The notes: a model not told the origin generated them from the sequence alone. Numbered from the stretch's first letter, positions 1 to 9,764 are shown. The stretch: DNA of 64,000 nucleotides from Lysinibacillus sp. FSL K6-0232 (GCF_038008325.1 NZ_JBBOYW010000001.1:3379501-3443500), one strand, 5' to 3'. Program-made: numbers and translations.

Positions 1-516
1 AAGACCTTCTTGTTGAAATCCTGCCTTTTCTAAGACACGCATAGAAGCCATATTTTGTGTTGATACATAAGCTTCTACCCGATGTAGACCGATTTGATCA
101 AATGCAAATCGAACGACCATATTCACCGCCTCTGTTACGATGCCTTTTCCTATATACAATTCATCCATAGCATATCCAATAAATGCACTTGAATATGGTA
201 AACGCTTCACAGCATAAAGTGCAATATGTCCTATTAAATTATTTGTGCCATGCTCAAAGATACCAAAGGTAAACTCCCGCTTTGATTCCATTAAATATAA
301 GCTTTCTTGTATTTTTTTATACTGCGCCTCAATTGTATAGTATTCAGGTCTTTGTAGCGGCTCATATATCGACCAAAAATATTTATTGCGACTGACAAGC
401 CCCGCTAAACTTTGTGCATCTTTTTCTTGGAATGTGCGGATGTAGCATTTTTCCCCCTGAATTGTGACCACATTCCCACCCTTTTTTCTTAATAAGTTCC
501 AAATTTTAAGCACCAT
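1..516 (-). CDS. GNAT N-acetyltransferase, RimJ/RimL type (3' end cut by window edge)
   Basis: The reverse strand is open from 516 to the left edge, about 172 codons with no stop reached. The translation has the RimJ/RimL-type GNAT layout: an N-terminal IRTFQEKDAQSL strand-helix, a middle IGHIALYAV strand, GYAMDELYIGKGIVTEAV (the pyrophosphate-binding region), and the C-terminal HRVEAYVSTQNMASMRVLEKAGF that is highly typical of this family. Such enzymes move acetyl from acetyl-CoA to protein N termini or small amines; the substrate cannot be told from sequence. ATG at 514-516 is preceded by GGAG at very short spacing; an internal GTG 15 codons later (after GGTGGG) would fit the family's usual N terminus better, so the start is uncertain. 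Confidence 0.85.
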   Translation of the reverse strand, partial: MVLKIWNLLRKKGGNVVTIQGEKCYIRTFQEKDAQSLAGLVSRNKYFWSIYEPLQRPEYYTIEAQYKKIQESLYLMESKREFTFGIFEHGTNNLIGHIALYAVKRLPYSSAFIGYAMDELYIGKGIVTEAVNMVVRFAFDQIGLHRVEAYVSTQNMASMRVLEKAGFQQEGL

Positions 517-620
517 TTCTCCACACTAGCCTTCCAATCAATATCTATATAGCTTACGCTTTTACTGGCAGTTACTATGCCTATCTATTGCCAGCCAGTA
601 TTAGTTATTTTATTGTATGT

Positions 621-673
621 AAAAAAAGATGCTGCTACAACTAAAACAACCTATGTCTTATTGCCACAGCATC
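621..673 (-). terminator. Rho-independent terminator after the PPK2 gene
   Basis: On the minus strand GATGCTG (673-667) pairs with CAGCATC (634-628) and is followed by seven T. The loop is long (about 32 nt) but the position just past the PPK2 stop and the T tract fit an intrinsic terminator. Confidence 0.6.
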
Positions 674-682
674 ATTATTGTA

Positions 683-1498
683 TTATTTTGCTTGTTGTTT
701 TTCTTTTTTTTCATCCACTGTTTCTTGAGTGGATGATTCGGCTTGTTCGTTCTGTAAGACATTTGTTAAATGCAGACCACGCTTTTGTGCCTCTCGCTCA
801 ATATGGGCAATTGTTTCTTGTAGTACATGTACACGTGCATATTTTTTATCGTCCCCAGCTACTAAAATCCAAGGTGCATTTTCCTTATCTGTTTTTTCGA
901 ACATATCATTTGCTGCTTCAATATACTGCGGTGTTTTATCACGATTTCGCCAATCCTCATCTGTTAGCTTCCAAGCTTTATAAGGATTCTGTTCACGCTC
1001 TGTAAAACGCTTTAATTGCTCTTCATCTGAAACATGTAGCCAAAACTTAATAATTATGTAATCCCCTGCAGTTAAAATTTTCTCAAAATTATTAATTTCT
1101 TCATATGCACGAGACCATTCATCCTTTGTGGCAAACCCTTCAATACGCTCTACTAGCACACGTCCATACCAAGAACGGTCAAAAATTGCTACTTGTCCAT
1201 GCTGCGGTAATTTTCGCCAAAAACGTTGTAAATAATTGTAGCGCAGTTCATGGGGCTGTGGAGCGGCAATAGGATGTACAACATAGCCTCGCGGGTCAAT
1301 GCGTTCAACTAAGCGTTTAATAGCGCCTCCTTTGCCGGCTGCATCTAAGCCTTCAAATACTAGAATTAAACCAATTTTATTTTTTAATAAAAATTGTTGT
1401 GCATTCAGCATTTCATATTGTAAAACCTTTAATTTCTTTTTATACATCTTTTTGTCTAGCTCAATTGATAAATCAAGATTTTTCAAGTTTTTTGCCAT
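683..1498 (-). CDS. Polyphosphate kinase 2 family protein
   Basis: PPK2 enzymes transfer phosphate between polyphosphate and nucleotides in the cytoplasm. The 271-residue product has the short single-domain size. The Walker A region GLDAAGKGG lies near residues 50-58 and the lid/Walker B region FDRSWYGRVLVERI follows; both are PPK2 signatures. A charged Gln/Glu/Lys-rich tail ends the protein. I use ATG at 1498, which has AAAGGAG upstream; a GTG at 1510 is in frame but has no room for a ribosome site. Nucleotide preference (NMP or NDP) cannot be read safely from sequence. It stands alone with its own terminator. Confidence 0.9.
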   Translation of the reverse strand: MAKNLKNLDLSIELDKKMYKKKLKVLQYEMLNAQQFLLKNKIGLILVFEGLDAAGKGGAIKRLVERIDPRGYVVHPIAAPQPHELRYNYLQRFWRKLPQHGQVAIFDRSWYGRVLVERIEGFATKDEWSRAYEEINNFEKILTAGDYIIIKFWLHVSDEEQLKRFTEREQNPYKAWKLTDEDWRNRDKTPQYIEAANDMFEKTDKENAPWILVAGDDKKYARVHVLQETIAHIEREAQKRGLHLTNVLQNEQAESSTQETVDEKKEKQQAK

Positions 1499-1689
1499 GT
1501 CAGCTTCCACTCCTTTTATTTGGATAATTTTATTGTACTAAAGAAATATATGGATGCCTATCAACATGTGAAATATAAAGAAAACAACACAATACATCGT
1601 TGGAAATTTCCGCTATAATAGAAAAAGTGACAGTAGCTATACATATTTGTCTTTTCCCTATACAATCTAACACGAAGGGAGAGGAAAGC

Positions 1690-2403
1690 ATGCCTCAGTT
1701 TATATTGATGACAATGTCCTATATTGTGTCACTTATCCTAACCTTTTCATCCTTTTTTATGCATATAAACGGTCAATCTTCACTCGAAATTGCTAATCGC
1801 TTTTCTGTTGTATTTGCACCTATTAATATAAGTTATGTAATATGGATCGTTATTTACGTATTCCTTGGTTATTGGTTAGCTATGAACATTAAAAAGACAT
1901 CTATGAAGCAAACTGCGCTCTTTAGCTGCATAAATATATTGCAAGCATTAACGATATATGTATGGCATCATGAGCTATTTATTGTTTCTCTTGGTATTAC
2001 ATTATTATTAGTGTTGTATTTATTTATGCTTTACAGTACGTATCCTCTGTACGATCAATCGCCATCTGGTCGACTGCCTTTTGCCTTTTATTTCGCATGG
2101 GCAACATTTACACTTATCACAAATATTAGTTTTACATTAACAGCTTATGGCTGGAACGGCTTTGGTCTTAGCATCCCTCTTTGGGCAGTAATATTATTGA
2201 CATTGGGAGGAGCTATTGCACTACATATCCGCTTCCATCACTTTGATAGAGTATATCCAAGTGTTTTTATTTGGGCTTATATAGGAATCGCCTTACATAA
2301 TGGTTTTGATGAGTTACTTGTCACAACAGCTGCGCTATTTTTATGTGGCGTCCTCTTTGTCGGTATTTTATTTATGAAAAAAAATCCTGCCCACCAAAAA
2401 TAA
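1690..2403 (+). CDS. TspO/MBR-related multi-pass membrane protein
   Basis: The 237-residue product is nearly all hydrophobic with about seven membrane segments. The N-terminal pattern INGQSSLEIANRF followed by FAPINISYVIWIVIYVFLG matches the family usually annotated as tryptophan-rich sensory protein (TspO/MBR-like), whose members show INGxTxGEVSNRFPxLFTPAGYVFSIWGLIY. Classical TspO proteins bind porphyrins; this longer group has no assigned role that I can state. ATG at 1690 follows GGGAGAGGAAAGC, a good ribosome site; the frame is open further upstream to 1600 but without a comparable site. It faces map and shares a bidirectional terminator with it. Confidence 0.65.
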   Translation: MPQFILMTMSYIVSLILTFSSFFMHINGQSSLEIANRFSVVFAPINISYVIWIVIYVFLGYWLAMNIKKTSMKQTALFSCINILQALTIYVWHHELFIVSLGITLLLVLYLFMLYSTYPLYDQSPSGRLPFAFYFAWATFTLITNISFTLTAYGWNGFGLSIPLWAVILLTLGGAIALHIRFHHFDRVYPSVFIWAYIGIALHNGFDELLVTTAALFLCGVLFVGILFMKKNPAHQK

Positions 2404-2422
2404 TTGGTTAGCAGGATTTTTT
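2377..2422. terminator. Bidirectional terminator between convergent genes
   Basis: ATCCTGC (2384-2390) pairs with GCAGGAT (2411-2417); an A run precedes and a T run follows, so it can end transcription in both directions. It overlaps the last codons of the plus-strand gene. Confidence 0.8.
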
Positions 2423-2431
2423 GTATTTCTA

Positions 2432-3214
<783 letters not shown>

Positions 3215-3323
3215 CTACCCTTAACTATAACATAACTTCCCAAGCATAGAACTCAAAACGCTTGAAATATTGTATGCTTGGCACAATGTGCAAATAAGGG
3301 CATATACATCACTTTCAGTAGGT

Positions 3324-4009
3324 CTATTTATTACGAATCGTTAGCATATATTGTGTATTCGTAATAACTAATATAAAGACAATCAGGAAAATAGCCATTA
3401 GCTGAGATACACCTGAAATCACAGAATATGCAATTAGGAAAAGTATAGCTAGTAGCAATAGCACATTTAAGCTACGAAAAGAGCCGTACAAGCCGTTAAG
3501 TATAATATGATGTCCACCTTCATCACTAATTGTCATTATACTTTTAGCATAGTCTTTATCATTGAGAGACGACCAATTACGCTCTGGCTAAACCACTTTC
3601 GCTAGCTCTAAAAAAATCATATCCAGTATAAAACTAAGTAATACACATCCTATGCCAATAAAAATAAAAATCGTTGGTACATCTGTTAAACTAGCAATTG
3701 CTAACATCAAAATAGAAAAATAAATAGCTATATTTGACGCAAGCATGATGTCCCCTAAACGTCTATATTGCAACAGCTCGAACTCATCCTATTCATCACC
3801 AACCATATTTTCCCATAATATACTTTTATCCTGTTATATCCAATCAAGCTTATAATCATCAATAAAATGGAAATAACCGTAAAAATGACTGTTAACTCAA
3901 GTTTCATTGATGGAATATTTATATCAAACGCTAGTCGTCCAAGCAATAAATACACTACTGTAAAGCCGACTAATACACTAATCAACATTCCGCCTATATG
4001 TTTTTTCAT
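3324..4009 (-). pseudogene. Broken DUF3169-type membrane protein gene (one frameshift, two in-frame TAG)
   Basis: Three minus-strand open pieces form one former gene of about 228 codons. Piece 1 (4009-3755) starts with ATG overlapping the XRE gene by 4 nt and codes membrane segments up to KVYYGK. Adding one A to the A4 run there moves the frame to NMVGDE, then TAG, then DEFELLQYRRLGD, which runs into piece 2 (3773-3588). Piece 2 ends LELAKVV-TAG and continues in the same frame as PERNW...SDEGG into piece 3 (3536-3324). The combined product looks like the DUF3169 family of small Bacillus membrane proteins, commonly paired with an XRE regulator as here. The family name rests on recall of its pattern; the shared frame of pieces 2 and 3 is direct observation. 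Confidence 0.75.
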
Positions 4010-4209
4010 AGTTCACCCTCCTCAAAAAAGAAAATATTTTCAATAGGCTCCTTAAATATTTTTGCAATACGTATAGCGATTAATAATGATGGAATAAGTT
4101 CTTCTCTCTCAATTAAACTAATTGTTTGGCGCGAAACCTGTGCCAATTTTGCTAACTCTGTTTGATTCAAGCCATCACGTGCCCGAAGCTCCTTTAATCG
4201 AGTTCTCAT
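4006..4209 (-). CDS. XRE-family small transcriptional regulator
   Basis: A 67-residue protein that is essentially one helix-turn-helix domain: LNQTELAKLAQVSRQTISLIE is the recognition unit, followed by the usual short tail ending in an acidic EEGEL. Regulators of this size usually pair with a membrane protein gene downstream, and here the stop overlaps the ATG of the DUF3169-type gene by 4 nt (ATGA), indicating translational coupling. They often autoregulate the pair. The partner is broken, so the regulator may now act alone or be decaying. Confidence 0.85.
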   Translation of the reverse strand: MRTRLKELRARDGLNQTELAKLAQVSRQTISLIEREELIPSLLIAIRIAKIFKEPIENIFFFEEGEL

Positions 4210-4350
4210 TCGTCCACCACCTAGCTATTGTTCATCATTTTGACAATTATATTTTACAAAATGATTTATTTATTAGTCAAAATGCAATTTATTTTATTCA
4301 AAAAAAGCATGTATGCCTATTGTTGGCTACATGCTTTAGTTTAATTTTAT

Positions 4351-4823
4351 TTACCATGTCTTAATAGCTACTGTACTAGTATATGCCTGATTGTTAAATG
4401 TAACTTTCGTAGTTGCTGTCTTTTCTAACAATATAACAGAGGTACGGACTTTCTCCACGGCAAAGCAATCCAAAGGTTCATTCTTTTCCTGTTTATAGTC
4501 CAGATTTATTTGCATAACTTTATTAGATTGCGTAATCGTTGTAATATCTAATTGGCAGCCTGCCTCAACATATTTAAAAAAATAAACATCATTGATGGCA
4601 AAATCAACGGTTGGTAGATCATCCTGTACCTGGAAATATGCCCATAGATTTTGCATTTCCTCCATTGTAGAAGCCTTATAGCTTAACCAGTTATTCTGAT
4701 GATCCTTAGGTCCTGTATTCACTGAGAGTAATGTTGTAAAGGCTATTTGTTCCTGAGGCGGCTCTTTTGCGCTACAACCCATTAATAGTGCAAGTATCAA
4801 AAAAGGTAGCTATATGCTCTCAT
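4351..4823 (-). pseudogene. Lipoprotein gene with a one-base frameshift in the signal peptide
   Basis: A strong ribosome site (AGGAGTG, 5-nt spacer) precedes ATG at 4823, which codes MRAYSYLF and then hits TGA. Adding one T to the T6 run (4799-4804) joins it to the long frame and gives MRAYSYLFLILALLMGC, a textbook lipoprotein signal peptide with an LMGC lipobox. The remaining ~140 residues show no family I recognise; they contain two further Cys and are mostly beta-like. The downstream frame has only a TTG at 4800 as a possible start, with no ribosome site. So either a real slippage mutation at a homopolymer or a sequencing error. Confidence 0.7.
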
Positions 4824-4858
4824 AAAATCACTCCTAATCTGTATACTACTCTTGAATT

Positions 4859-5161
4859 TCAATTAACTTTAACATTACTACTCGATTTATGCAAAGATAT
4901 TCCGTAATATGGTTGTACATCCTGATATTTAGTAACCCATCCTCCAATAATGGCATTACCAATAATACGGTTACCTGTAACAACACCAGCAAAATTAACA
5001 TTAGTATTAAGACCATCTAATACATAAACAGCACCACCACTGTCACCTCCTAAGGAGAAATTATCACCTTTAACATATGCTAACTTATACGATATATTAT
5101 CACCAAAATTTTTATTAGTTGTATTAGCATATAGGACTTCACCACATGTAACATGTGTCAA
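4859..5161 (-). pseudogene. C-terminal fragment of a trypsin-like (S1) serine protease
   Basis: The 100 residues contain GDSGGAVYVLDG, the serine-nucleophile motif of chymotrypsin-fold proteases, and a following AGVVTGN strand. The His and Asp halves of the catalytic triad and any secretion signal are missing: upstream is an in-frame stop and then the end of thiT. The only start is a TTG without a ribosome site. I read this as the 3' remnant of a secreted protease gene. It sits in a short zone where three neighbouring genes are also damaged. Confidence 0.65.
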
Positions 5162-5220
5162 CCTTTAACACACTGATCGTATAGTAACGACCTTTGTATA
5201 AAATAACTTTTTTTGAGAAA

Positions 5221-5775
5221 TTAATATTGTATCAATTGTGGTCTTGCTGTAAATACTAATACACTGACAATTGCTGTTAAAATGGTTGCAGGCAGCATGT
5301 ACGTACCATTATAAATAATGGCATAAAGCCATGCATTTTGATCGCCCGCATATTCTGCAAAAAATACTGCACCTGCACAAGTATGTGCTACATAGCGTAA
5401 AAAGCCAGCAAACACAGTGCCTATTATAATATAACGTACCATTTTTGCCTTATCATTATGTTTAGCAGCCTCTAATAATGGCTGACGTACAATTGCTGCT
5501 AGTCCAACAACTGTAAAGGCAACACCATAATCCAATAGTCCCTGAAGCCAATGTACAATATAAGCACCAAACATTGTTTGGATAACACCTACAAGTAAAC
5601 CAGTTGTAAGCCCAGCGGTTAATCCCCAACGAAATGCCATTAGTACAATGGGAACCATCACAAGACTAACAGAGCCGCCTTGTGCCCATACTTTAAAGGA
5701 GATTTGATCGAGTACAAGACCAATCGCAGCAAATATTGCAATCTCCGTAAGCATTAGTAATCTTTTTTTGTCCAT
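5221..5775 (-). CDS. thiT: Thiamine ECF transporter substrate-binding subunit ThiT
   Basis: ThiT is the S component that captures thiamine for the shared energy-coupling-factor (ECF) module. The 184-residue product has six hydrophobic segments and the family's conserved Trp-rich L1 loop (SFKVWAQGGSVSLVMVPI) and the N-terminal AIFAAIGLVLD helix that contacts the ECF T-subunit. A TPP riboswitch and attenuator lie directly upstream on the same strand, which independently confirms a thiamine role: high TPP should stop transcription before the gene. ATG at 5775 follows GGAGAGAAT. The ECF ATPases and T-subunit are not in this window. Confidence 0.95.
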   Translation of the reverse strand: MDKKRLLMLTEIAIFAAIGLVLDQISFKVWAQGGSVSLVMVPIVLMAFRWGLTAGLTTGLLVGVIQTMFGAYIVHWLQGLLDYGVAFTVVGLAAIVRQPLLEAAKHNDKAKMVRYIIIGTVFAGFLRYVAHTCAGAVFFAEYAGDQNAWLYAIIYNGTYMLPATILTAIVSVLVFTARPQLIQY

Positions 5776-5865
5776 AGATATTCTCTCCTTTGTTCCGATG
5801 TAGGATACAAGAGCAGGAATAGAAATGCACGCGTGTATCTGCTACTGACATTTTTTCATTTAAAA

Positions 5866-5902
5866 AAATGAAAAAACGATGTCAGGACAGAGCCTCACAT
5901 CG
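5866..5902 (-). terminator. Attenuator terminator of the thiT leader
   Basis: On the minus strand CGATGTGAGG pairs with CCTGACATCG (one mismatch), followed by TTTTTT. It lies between the TPP aptamer and the thiT start, as expected for the off-state terminator of a transcriptional riboswitch. Confidence 0.8.
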
Positions 5903-5919
5903 TACGAGTGTTGGTTTCT

Positions 5920-6013
5920 ATCCACATCCCTACGCAAGCGTTAACTTACAGGTTCAAAGAGTCAAGGCATTACGTGCCCATTCTCAGCTGACATCATCAG
6001 CTCCCCTTGTGGT
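5920..6013 (-). promoter_or_regulatory. TPP riboswitch (thi-box) upstream of thiT
   Basis: Read on the minus strand the element has the conserved thi-box blocks in order: AAGGGGAGC, CAGCTGAGA, CTTTGAACCTG and GCGTAGGGA, with a GTTAACGCTTGCG helix between the last two. These are the pyrimidine- and pyrophosphate-sensing parts of the TPP aptamer. The terminator follows within about 20 nt and then thiT. Confidence 0.93.
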
Positions 6014-6144
6014 CATTACATCTGAAATTTTTTGAACATCTCCATTGTAAGCAAATACAGCTAGGATAACAACCTCTTTCACTTATAATTTTTTTGAAAC
6101 TTTGCTGTTTTTGATGCGTAAATATTAAAAAAGGAGGTACAACT

Positions 6145-6465
6145 ATGGAGAACCCTAAAATTTTATCTGCCTTTAGCTATCTCAGTATTTTCTTTGCCCC
6201 TTTTATCGTGCCATTAATTGTTTATTTTGTTGTAAAAGATAGCGATGTCAAAAGACATTCTATTCGTGCCCTTGTTTCACATTTAATTCCTTTTGTTTTT
6301 GGCATTTTATTTATGATTGTCTTTATTTTTTCTACATTTAGTTTGGACTCAACATCTGGCAATACATTTCTTATCGTCTGGATTGTATCGTTCGCTCTTT
6401 ATGCCATCGTATCACTTGGCATTGTAGTTTGGAATATTATTCAGGCAATTCGTGTTGCTCGTTAA
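6145..6465 (+). CDS. DUF4870-type small membrane protein
   Basis: A 106-residue protein with three to four hydrophobic segments, starting ILSAFSYLSIFFAPFIVPLIVYF and containing VKRHSIRALVSHLIP, the pattern of DUF4870 (Tic20-like fold) proteins common in Bacillus. Their role is unknown. AAAGGAGG lies 7 nt before ATG at 6145, indicating good expression. A second small gene follows after 56 nt and is probably on the same transcript. Confidence 0.75.
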   Translation: MENPKILSAFSYLSIFFAPFIVPLIVYFVVKDSDVKRHSIRALVSHLIPFVFGILFMIVFIFSTFSLDSTSGNTFLIVWIVSFALYAIVSLGIVVWNIIQAIRVAR

Positions 6466-6521
6466 TGTTTTAAACGTAACACAAACAGGTAGTAGTAAAT
6501 GTAAAAGGAGCTGTTTTTTAA

Positions 6522-6644
6522 ATGAAAGTATCGAACGTTGTGAAAACTGCTGTAAAGTTAGCGCCTATTATCATACCTATTGTAAAAAAGGTCATGGCCT
6601 CAAAGAAAGGAACAACTCCTAAAGCGCCTCCACGTACGAAATAA
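6522..6644 (+). CDS. 40-residue basic peptide, unknown function
   Basis: ATG at 6522 is preceded by AAAAGGAG with about 11 nt spacing. The product has an amphipathic helix with a hydrophobic IIIPIVKKVM core and a Lys/Pro-rich tail TTPKAPPRTK. It lies directly behind the DUF4870 gene and ends just before a terminator hairpin. I recognise no family. The context and ribosome site suggest a real small gene, possibly a membrane-associated partner of the protein before it. Confidence 0.55.
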   Translation: MKVSNVVKTAVKLAPIIIPIVKKVMASKKGTTPKAPPRTK

Positions 6645-6645
6645 A

Positions 6646-6675
6646 GGAGCGGCTCAATATTATTTGAGCCACTCC
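6646..6675 (-). terminator. Terminator downstream of sbcC
   Basis: GGAGCGGCTCAA and TTGAGCCACTCC pair around a short loop. On the minus strand TTTATTT follows, so it ends sbcDC transcription; it may also limit readthrough from the plus strand. Confidence 0.7.
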
Positions 6676-6683
6676 CTTTCATC

Positions 6684-9600
6684 TTACTTCACTTCAAAAT
6701 ATGTTTGACTATAGCCATTCAATGTTTTTTCCACATGTAATACGGCTGGCATTGCCGTTTTTAATTCGGGAACATGCGAAATAACACCGATCATCCGCCC
6801 TGAATTCTGTAAATCAATTAATGTATCAATCGCTTTATTTAATGACTCCTCATCAAGTGAGCCAAAGCCCTCATCAATAAACATCGTTTCAATATGAACA
6901 TTGCCTTGGAAGCTTTGAATCACATCAGCCATCCCTAAAGCAAGGCTTAAGGAGGCATTAAACTTCTCCCCACCTGATAATGTTTTAACATCTCGAAGCT
7001 GGTCTGTATAAGCATCATAAACATCTAGACCAAGACCGCTTTGCTTCGCATGCTTTTCAAGTCTATCTGAGCGCCTTAGCTCAAATTGACCATTCGATAA
7101 ATGATAAAGGCGCATATTTGCAGCTTCTGTAATTTTATCTAAATAATTAATTTGAATATAACGCTCAAAGGATAGCTTTTTCGAGTTTTGTCCATTTAAT
7201 AGCCCATAAAGCTCCTTTATTCGACCTGCCTCTTGTTCCAGTGAACGAAGCTCCTTTGCTGTTTCCTCTACTTTCTCTATAAAGGCTTGGCATGCTTGTG
7301 CAACATCATTTAACTGCTGTAAGCGTTTAAAGGCTTCCTCATAAATAATACGCAGATTTTCTAGCTTTGCTTCCATAGCTGCTAAATCCTGCTGCTCTTT
7401 TCCTTGAAGATGTTTAGCACCTTCCGCAATCTGAATTTTTAAGGTATGAACTTGTAACGTATAATCACTACATGCCTTGCGAAGTGCCTCTAGCTCCATA
7501 CTGCTTCTTTTAGCAGCTTGGTAATCCTTATCATCTACAAAGCCCGCATCCTTTATGCTAACTGCCAATTGCTCCTGCTTCGTCGTTATTTTTTGCTTTA
7601 CTTCCTCAATAGCTTGCCATGCCATTTCTACAGCCATATTTGCGTTACTTCTTGCTTGCTGTGCTGTCTGTAAATATTGCTGACTCTCCTGCCATTGTTG
7701 TTGAAGTTGAATTTTTTCCTGGCTAATATCCGTCAGCGCTTGCTTCAATCGCTGTAATGTTGGTAAATCTGCTGGGATTTGCTTGCGTTGCTCCTCTACA
7801 ACTGCCTGTAGCTTTGTCCATTTTTGCATCTGCTCTGTTAAATATTGCTCTAATTCTACTTGCTTATGCTGTAGCTGTTCAATTTTAGGACGTTGATTTT
7901 TCAGCTCTAATCGCATATCTACTAGCTGGTGATTAACAATTTTTAACCTTGTAATCTCCTGCTCAGCTTGCTGTAAGGACGCCTCTATAGCTGCTTGCTC
8001 TTCTTGCTTAATAGCATGCGCTGTCAATTGCTGGTGCGCCTCTTGAAGTAGCTGCTGTGTAGAGGTAACCAGCGCTTTTTTCTCTACATATATACGCTCA
8101 GCTGAAGAAGCTTTTACTCTTAATGCTTCCACCTGTGCTAGGTCAACCGTTGCCAATTGCTGGTGGTCTGTTTTAGGATGCGTTGTACTACCGCAAACAG
8201 GGCAAGGCTCCCCATCCTTTAATTGCTTGGCCAGTATACTAGCCTGATTGGTTAGCCATTGTTGCTCCATCTGCTGCAACGTTTGTTTACTTGCTTGATA
8301 AGCAGCATTTAAAGTATCAACATCCTGCTGCGCTAGCTCGACTGCCTTTGTATATTTTTCAACCTGTTTTAATAAAGATACCTGCTCACGTAGCCTTGGT
8401 AACTCCTCTAAATACCCTTCATATGGTTCAACCTGCTGTTCAAGCCGTTCAATTGTTTGTGAAAGCTGCTGTAATTGTAATTGCTCCTGTTCTACTAGTG
8501 TAAGATTATCTGCTACTGCTTGCTTGGCTGTTTCAACATATTGCTCTATTATTTGTAGCTGCTGTACATTGTTCTCGTAAGCCTCGAATTTCGGCAGCAA
8601 TGCCTGTAGCTGTAATTCCTGCTGAGCAACTTGCTGACGCTCAGCCTCCTTCGCTTGTTCTAATTCATACGTTTGCTGTGCCTGCTGCAATTGCTCAATA
8701 GCCTGCTGTTGCTTAGTTTGTGCTTGCTGATGTGCTTGTACCTTGACATCATATTCAGCACGCAAATCCAGACATTGTTGTTCAAGCAGCACGAGTCGCT
8801 CTGCTTGTTCTGCTAAAGCAATCTCCTGCTCCTTTGCACGATAATTCTCCTGCTCCTGTAACAATATTTCTAAACGTTGCTGACGATTCTCCTGTTCAGC
8901 AAACTGCTCATTAAGTGTTTTTGCTAAACGATAGGATTCCTGCTCCTGCTGATGTTGTTTATACGCTTTCTGATAGTGCTGCTGTTCTGTTGCTATACAT
9001 TGTGTATAGTAAATATGCTCCTCCTCAAGTGCCTGCTTAAGCTGATGCATATTTTCCGTATTGTTTGCTAGCTGTGTAAATAAAGTAGATGTACGCTGTG
9101 GCAGTGCTCCTGCAATTTGACCAAGTAAATGCTTTTTTAATTGCTTGGCACGCTCAAGATTACCTTCTGCCTCTTTCCGCTTAGCATCAAGCTTTTTCGT
9201 GATAACACCAAAGCGGTCTGTTTTAAAGATTTTTCGTAAAATAACTTCTTTATTGCTAGAATCAGAGGTAAGTAGCTTGCGAAATTCTCCTTGTGGCAGC
9301 ATGACAATTTGGCTAAATTGATCTTTTGTTAAACCAATAATTTCTTGTAGCTTTTTATCTACCTCAAGCGTTTGCTGCTTCTCAACAATACTATAATCGA
9401 GCTTGCCATCTTTTATTTCTGCTAGCTCTATTTTCTTCCCTGTCACTGTTTTATTTTTTTGCTTAATATGCCCTGGCTGGCGTAATATTTGATAGGTCTT
9501 GCCATGCATTTCAAATACCAGTTCTACGGCTGTATAAATTTCATCATTCGCAAAGCCGCTTCGTAGCAAAGTGGTATCTTGGCGGTCTTCCCCACTGCCA

Positions 9601-9764
9601 GCCCCATAAAGCGCGTAGCAAATCGCATCAAAAATAGTGGTTTTCCCAGCACCTGTTTTACCAGAAATCGCAAATAAGCGATGCTCGCCTAGCTGTTGAA
9701 AATCAATAACCTCTGTGTTTTTATATGGACCGAATGCAGTAATCGTTAACTTTAATGGCTTCAT
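6684..9764 (-). CDS. sbcC: SbcC nuclease-complex ATPase
   Basis: SbcC is the SMC-like ATPase partner of SbcD (the bacterial Rad50-Mre11); the complex opens hairpins and processes protein-blocked DNA ends. The 1026-residue product has Walker A SGKTGAGKTTIFDA near residues 34-47, long Gln/Glu-rich coiled coils, the zinc hook CPVCGS (Cys521/Cys524), a second coiled coil, then the ABC signature LSGGEKFNASLSLALG, Walker B MFIDEGFGSLD and the GVISHV His switch. The start overlaps the sbcD stop by 4 nt (ATGA), so the two are translationally coupled. The coiled coils are strikingly Gln-rich, which is not unusual for the family in this group. Confidence 0.97.
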   Translation of the reverse strand: MKPLKLTITAFGPYKNTEVIDFQQLGEHRLFAISGKTGAGKTTIFDAICYALYGAGSGEDRQDTTLLRSGFANDEIYTAVELVFEMHGKTYQILRQPGHIKQKNKTVTGKKIELAEIKDGKLDYSIVEKQQTLEVDKKLQEIIGLTKDQFSQIVMLPQGEFRKLLTSDSSNKEVILRKIFKTDRFGVITKKLDAKRKEAEGNLERAKQLKKHLLGQIAGALPQRTSTLFTQLANNTENMHQLKQALEEEHIYYTQCIATEQQHYQKAYKQHQQEQESYRLAKTLNEQFAEQENRQQRLEILLQEQENYRAKEQEIALAEQAERLVLLEQQCLDLRAEYDVKVQAHQQAQTKQQQAIEQLQQAQQTYELEQAKEAERQQVAQQELQLQALLPKFEAYENNVQQLQIIEQYVETAKQAVADNLTLVEQEQLQLQQLSQTIERLEQQVEPYEGYLEELPRLREQVSLLKQVEKYTKAVELAQQDVDTLNAAYQASKQTLQQMEQQWLTNQASILAKQLKDGEPCPVCGSTTHPKTDHQQLATVDLAQVEALRVKASSAERIYVEKKALVTSTQQLLQEAHQQLTAHAIKQEEQAAIEASLQQAEQEITRLKIVNHQLVDMRLELKNQRPKIEQLQHKQVELEQYLTEQMQKWTKLQAVVEEQRKQIPADLPTLQRLKQALTDISQEKIQLQQQWQESQQYLQTAQQARSNANMAVEMAWQAIEEVKQKITTKQEQLAVSIKDAGFVDDKDYQAAKRSSMELEALRKACSDYTLQVHTLKIQIAEGAKHLQGKEQQDLAAMEAKLENLRIIYEEAFKRLQQLNDVAQACQAFIEKVEETAKELRSLEQEAGRIKELYGLLNGQNSKKLSFERYIQINYLDKITEAANMRLYHLSNGQFELRRSDRLEKHAKQSGLGLDVYDAYTDQLRDVKTLSGGEKFNASLSLALGMADVIQSFQGNVHIETMFIDEGFGSLDEESLNKAIDTLIDLQNSGRMIGVISHVPELKTAMPAVLHVEKTLNGYSQTYFEVK

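Noticed and set aside
577-1005. 142-codon plus-strand ORF opposite PPK2
   Set aside because: Antisense to a well-supported gene, crosses its terminator and has no ribosome site.
3324-4009. Amber recoding (for example pyrrolysine) as a cause of the in-frame TAG codons
   Set aside because: A frameshift is present in the same gene, many other genes here end normally at TAG (for example the ABC exporter), and no recoding machinery is seen; decay or error is simpler.
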